Of a stretch of 64,000 nt of DNA, positions 61,334-64,000 are shown in pieces. Origin of the DNA: Paenibacillus solani (GTDB lineage: Bacteria > Bacillota > Bacilli > Paenibacillales > Paenibacillaceae). Each line of letters begins with the position of its first letter. The stretch's first letter is position 1. The stretch spans positions 77,527 through 141,526 of the forward strand of contig NZ_LIUT01000003.1 of NCBI RefSeq assembly GCF_001277345.1, read 5' to 3'. Under the pieces are notes generated by a model, which ran no database searches, was not told the origin of the DNA, and worked only from the letters and a program-made list of their open reading frames with translations. Both the position numbers and the translations under genes were made by a program.

Positions 61334-62230
61334 TTATATCGGAGCCATATATCTTCCATACGACAAACCGAGATCGGTAATGGCTTGGTCGGTCACGGAT
61401 AGAAGCGAGACATTCTCTCCTTCCGTGCCCATCCACTGAACACCTAGCACAAGACCCGATGTAGACTTAGCTGCAAATAGAAAAGTGAATAATTCCGGCT
61501 GCACTTCGCCTCCATCATCCACTCTCCACGTGGAATAGGGATCATACGTCGCCGGATAATCGTGATACAACCAAGTATCCCCGTCTTTCACGGCCAAACT
61601 TGCCAGCATATCGTCACCTAGTCTGACGAATTGCACCAGATAGACGGACTTTCCATCTGGAAGCTCAATCAGCGGCCAAGCCTGCTCTACCTCTCGTCCT
61701 TTGCTCTCCTTGATCTTCCGCAGCTCCTGTTCATCAGCGCCGGCATGCTTAGGGTCCACACGCTGTATGGTCAGGAGCGCTTCGGCCGGGAGCTGACTCT
61801 CGGGAATAATAAAATAGGTTTCGTTTGGCTCTGCTGCCCCTTCCGTCACCTCATATAATTGCCCAGCCTGATCGTTAAAATTGTGTACGGTCTGCCGACC
61901 GTCATCTTCCGGAGTTGCCTGCTGCTTGCCTGAATAGCGAACCGTAAGCAGCTTTCCTGTCTGGCCAATGGCAATGAGCGGTTCTTCACCAGCATAACTG
62001 GCTGTTTCCGGGTCAGCCAAGAGCTTTTGCCCCTTCTCATTGGCAAAAGCGAATATCCCTTTCTTCAAAGCAGCCACATTCCGGATTACCTGCTGTTTGT
62101 CTTCATTTTCCAGTTGGGGAGCTGGTTTCACTACAGATATAGCCGGCGCTTTCACCTGCTCCTTCTGACCACCTGAGCATGCCGTCATCATGCTTAGTGC
62201 AATCACAAATAGGGCACTTGAAAACTTCAT
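61334..62230 (-). CDS. Putative lipoprotein, function unknown
   Basis: This 298-residue protein has a lipoprotein signal (MKFSSALFVIALSMM with lipobox MTAC, Cys near 18), so it is probably anchored outside the membrane. The mature part shows beta-rich stretches (LLTVRYSGKQQATPEDDG, TYFIIPESQLPAEALLTIQR). ATG at 62230 has AGGAGTTGAAGGG upstream; a longer frame was rejected because it puts 18 extra residues before the signal peptide. It is convergent with the YitT gene. No family was recognised. Confidence 0.75.
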   Translation of the reverse strand: MKFSSALFVIALSMMTACSGGQKEQVKAPAISVVKPAPQLENEDKQQVIRNVAALKKGIFAFANEKGQKLLADPETASYAGEEPLIAIGQTGKLLTVRYSGKQQATPEDDGRQTVHNFNDQAGQLYEVTEGAAEPNETYFIIPESQLPAEALLTIQRVDPKHAGADEQELRKIKESKGREVEQAWPLIELPDGKSVYLVQFVRLGDDMLASLAVKDGDTWLYHDYPATYDPYSTWRVDDGGEVQPELFTFLFAAKSTSGLVLGVQWMGTEGENVSLLSVTDQAITDLGLSYGRYMAPI

Positions 62231-62284
62231 TATCCCTTCAACTCCTGTCATAAGATTCCAAATTCTCCATATCTCCAGACGCAA

Positions 62285-62619
62285 AATACATCCGAAAAGT
62301 TTGCATTCGACGATACTTTATTTGCACTTTTTTGCAACATTTTTCATAGCCATTTGTGCCGCTTCTGCATGAAAATAAGGAGAAACAGCTTGCTGCATCA
62401 GACTTTTTGATAACTTTATAGAAATATTTGATGAGGTTATAAAAAACATTTTATTGGTAATGCGGGGCAAAATTCTATACAATTCTTTTTAACTTAAAAA
62501 TGCTGAATGCAAACTTTTTAATGGTTTAGTACAAATTGTCCAAGACAGGCTTTCTCTCTGCAGTACCCATGATACCATCGCAATTCTACTTTAACGATTT
62601 GAAGGAGTGCATCGCAAAA
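62285..62619. other. Intergenic region upstream of gdhA
   Basis: About 335 bases of AT-rich sequence hold the upstream regions of the lipoprotein gene and gdhA. An upstream open frame of 28 codons ahead of the GTG start has no ribosome binding site and is not called. No riboswitch was recognised. Confidence 0.5.
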
Positions 62620-63999
62620 GTGACTACGAATATTTCTGTTTCTTCACCCCTTACTGCCGCCCATGATTATGTGGAATCCATCTATAACCAAGTTGTGTCC
62701 CGGGACCCTAATGAAACTGAATTTCATCAGGCTGTCCGGGAATTCGTGGATTCCATCGTCCCTGTTTTAGCCGAGCATCCGGAATACCAAGAGCAAGGTA
62801 TCCTAGAGCGTCTTGTTGAGCCGGAACGAATGATCACCTTCCGTGTACCTTGGGTAGATGATCATGGCAAGGTTCGCGTAAACCGCGGCTTCCGTGTACA
62901 GTATAACAGCACGCTTGGCCCCTACAAAGGCGGTATCCGATTCCATCCTTCGGTATATGCCGGCATTGTCAAATTCCTTGGTTTTGAACAAATTTTCAAG
63001 AACGCACTCACAGGCCAGCCAATCGGCGGCGGCAAAGGCGGTTCTGATTTTGATCCTAAGGGCAAATCCGACCAGGAAGTCATGCGCTTTACTCAAAGCT
63101 TTATGACTGAGCTTTACCGCCATATCGGACCAGATGCCGATGTGCCAGCTGGGGATATCGGTGTTGGTGCACGCGAGATCGGTTATATGTTTGGTCAATA
63201 CAAACGGATCCGCGGAGGACATGAAGCCGGAGTGCTGACAGGCAAAGGCGTCATTTATGGCGGAAGCCTGGGCCGTACAGAAGCCACAGGTTATGGCTGT
63301 GTGTACTTCGTTCAGGAAATGCTCGCTTCGAAAGATCTGGATCTTAAAGACAGCCGTGTCGTTGTCTCCGGTTCAGGTAACGTCTCCATCTATGCAATCG
63401 AAAAAGCGCAGCAGCTCGGTGCTCACGTTATTGCTTGCAGTGATTCCAACGGTTATCTGTATGATCCGGAAGGCATTAATCTTGAAACCGTCAAATTGCT
63501 GAAAGAACGGGATCGCCTGCGCATCAGTGAATATGTCAAGATTCACCCGCATGCCGTATACACTGAAGGTTGTACAGGCATCTGGACTATTCCGTGTGAT
63601 ATCGCTCTGCCTTGTGCTACGCAAAATGAGCTGGACGCAGAGGCTGCCAAGACACTCATTTCCAATGGCGTAAAAGCCATCGGTGAAGGTGCGAACATGC
63701 CTTCTACTCTGGAAGCCATTGAACTGTTCCTCGACAATGATGTGTTATTTGGACCAGCTAAAGCTGCTAATGCCGGAGGAGTTGCCGTATCCGCCCTGGA
63801 AATGAGCCAGAACAGCATGAGACTGTCTTGGACTTTTGATGAGGTTGATGCTAAGCTCCATGTCATTATGAAGAACATTTACAACAGTGCTGTAGAAGCT
63901 GCTGAAAAATATGGTGTGGCTGGCAACCTTGTAGCTGGCGCGAACATCGCAGGTTTTATCAAAGTGGCGGATGCCATGATCGCCCAAGGAATCGTATAA
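62620..63999 (+). CDS. gdhA: NADP-type glutamate dehydrogenase GdhA
   Basis: GdhA reversibly forms glutamate from 2-oxoglutarate, ammonia and NADPH in the cytoplasm. The 459-residue protein is a hexameric-type GDH with FRVPWVDDHGKVRVNRGFRVQ, KGGIRFHPSV, the catalytic lysine stretch GGGKGGSDFDPKGKS (near 115-129) and the C-terminal Rossmann domain with VSGSGNVSIYAIEKA. GTG at 62620 is preceded by AAGGAG; a TTG 28 codons earlier has no site and no family match. It ends at the last full codon of the window. Identification is firm. Confidence 0.95.
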   Translation: MTTNISVSSPLTAAHDYVESIYNQVVSRDPNETEFHQAVREFVDSIVPVLAEHPEYQEQGILERLVEPERMITFRVPWVDDHGKVRVNRGFRVQYNSTLGPYKGGIRFHPSVYAGIVKFLGFEQIFKNALTGQPIGGGKGGSDFDPKGKSDQEVMRFTQSFMTELYRHIGPDADVPAGDIGVGAREIGYMFGQYKRIRGGHEAGVLTGKGVIYGGSLGRTEATGYGCVYFVQEMLASKDLDLKDSRVVVSGSGNVSIYAIEKAQQLGAHVIACSDSNGYLYDPEGINLETVKLLKERDRLRISEYVKIHPHAVYTEGCTGIWTIPCDIALPCATQNELDAEAAKTLISNGVKAIGEGANMPSTLEAIELFLDNDVLFGPAKAANAGGVAVSALEMSQNSMRLSWTFDEVDAKLHVIMKNIYNSAVEAAEKYGVAGNLVAGANIAGFIKVADAMIAQGIV

Positions 64000-64000
64000 G

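Noticed and set aside
1..64000. CRISPR arrays, tRNA or rRNA genes, transposases and prophage genes
   Set aside because: No regularly spaced repeats, cloverleaf-forming segments or transposase motifs were seen by eye. A dedicated tRNA and CRISPR search would be decisive.

Overview
This window looks like a chromosomal segment of a Paenibacillus-type endospore-forming Firmicute. The reasons are the strong AGGAGG-type ribosome binding sites, frequent TTG and GTG starts, many short intrinsic terminators, moderate GC, and gene families typical of Bacillaceae and Paenibacillaceae spore formers: CotJABC, YtrH/YtrI, YhbH, YheC/YheD, SufCDSUB, UppP and YfkAB. No phage, transposase, CRISPR array, rRNA or tRNA gene was seen. 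Genus and species are inference from protein families; no database was searched.

Region by region: 1-7 kb is a minus-strand housekeeping block: dnaE, a PgpA/YutG-like gene, a small DUF2007-like gene, accD, accA and the start of pyk. 7-12 kb holds the sporulation genes ytrH, ytrI and ytpI, the CBS regulator ytoI, a small membrane protein and a yheA-yheB pair. 12-19 kb is the most unusual part: five consecutive paralogous YheC/YheD-type ATP-grasp genes with an acetyltransferase inserted between the fourth and fifth. 19-33 kb has a HAD phosphatase, the cotJABC spore-coat operon, a sporulation-type AI-2E transporter, a CNNM/HlyC-type CBS membrane protein, the radical SAM protein YfkAB, an MMPL exporter, two HD-GYP proteins, uppP, yunD, a decayed moaD and a YhfC-like membrane protein. 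33-39 kb is the sufCDSUB iron-sulfur operon with a PerR-like box upstream, then a Dps gene. 39-45 kb carries mtnK-mtnA (methionine salvage), yunC, small membrane or hypothetical genes and yhbH. 45-54 kb has an acyltransferase-SGNH fusion, a sulfurtransferase, an XRE/DUF2975 pair with a palindromic operator candidate, fragments of a second sulfurtransferase, an alpha/beta hydrolase, a TetR regulator and a leucine-rich-repeat-like protein. 54-59 kb is an iron-acquisition block: a drug/metabolite exporter, a siderophore-binding lipoprotein and a Btr-like AraC regulator carrying its own binding-protein domain, the last two each preceded by a Fur box. 58-64 kb ends with a VOC protein, a frameshifted SMI1/KNR4 gene, an SDR, a YitT transporter with a terminator in its leader, a lipoprotein and gdhA.

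How the genes work together: several groups serve sporulation and coat formation (ytrHI, yheA to yheD, cotJ, yhbH). Another set handles iron and oxidative stress (suf with its PerR-like box, dps, the Fur-boxed siderophore receptor and regulator). Broken or remnant genes are a second theme: moaD, SMI1/KNR4 and the sulfurtransferase fragments. Starts were moved inward from the longest open frame wherever a ribosome binding site and family alignment supported it.
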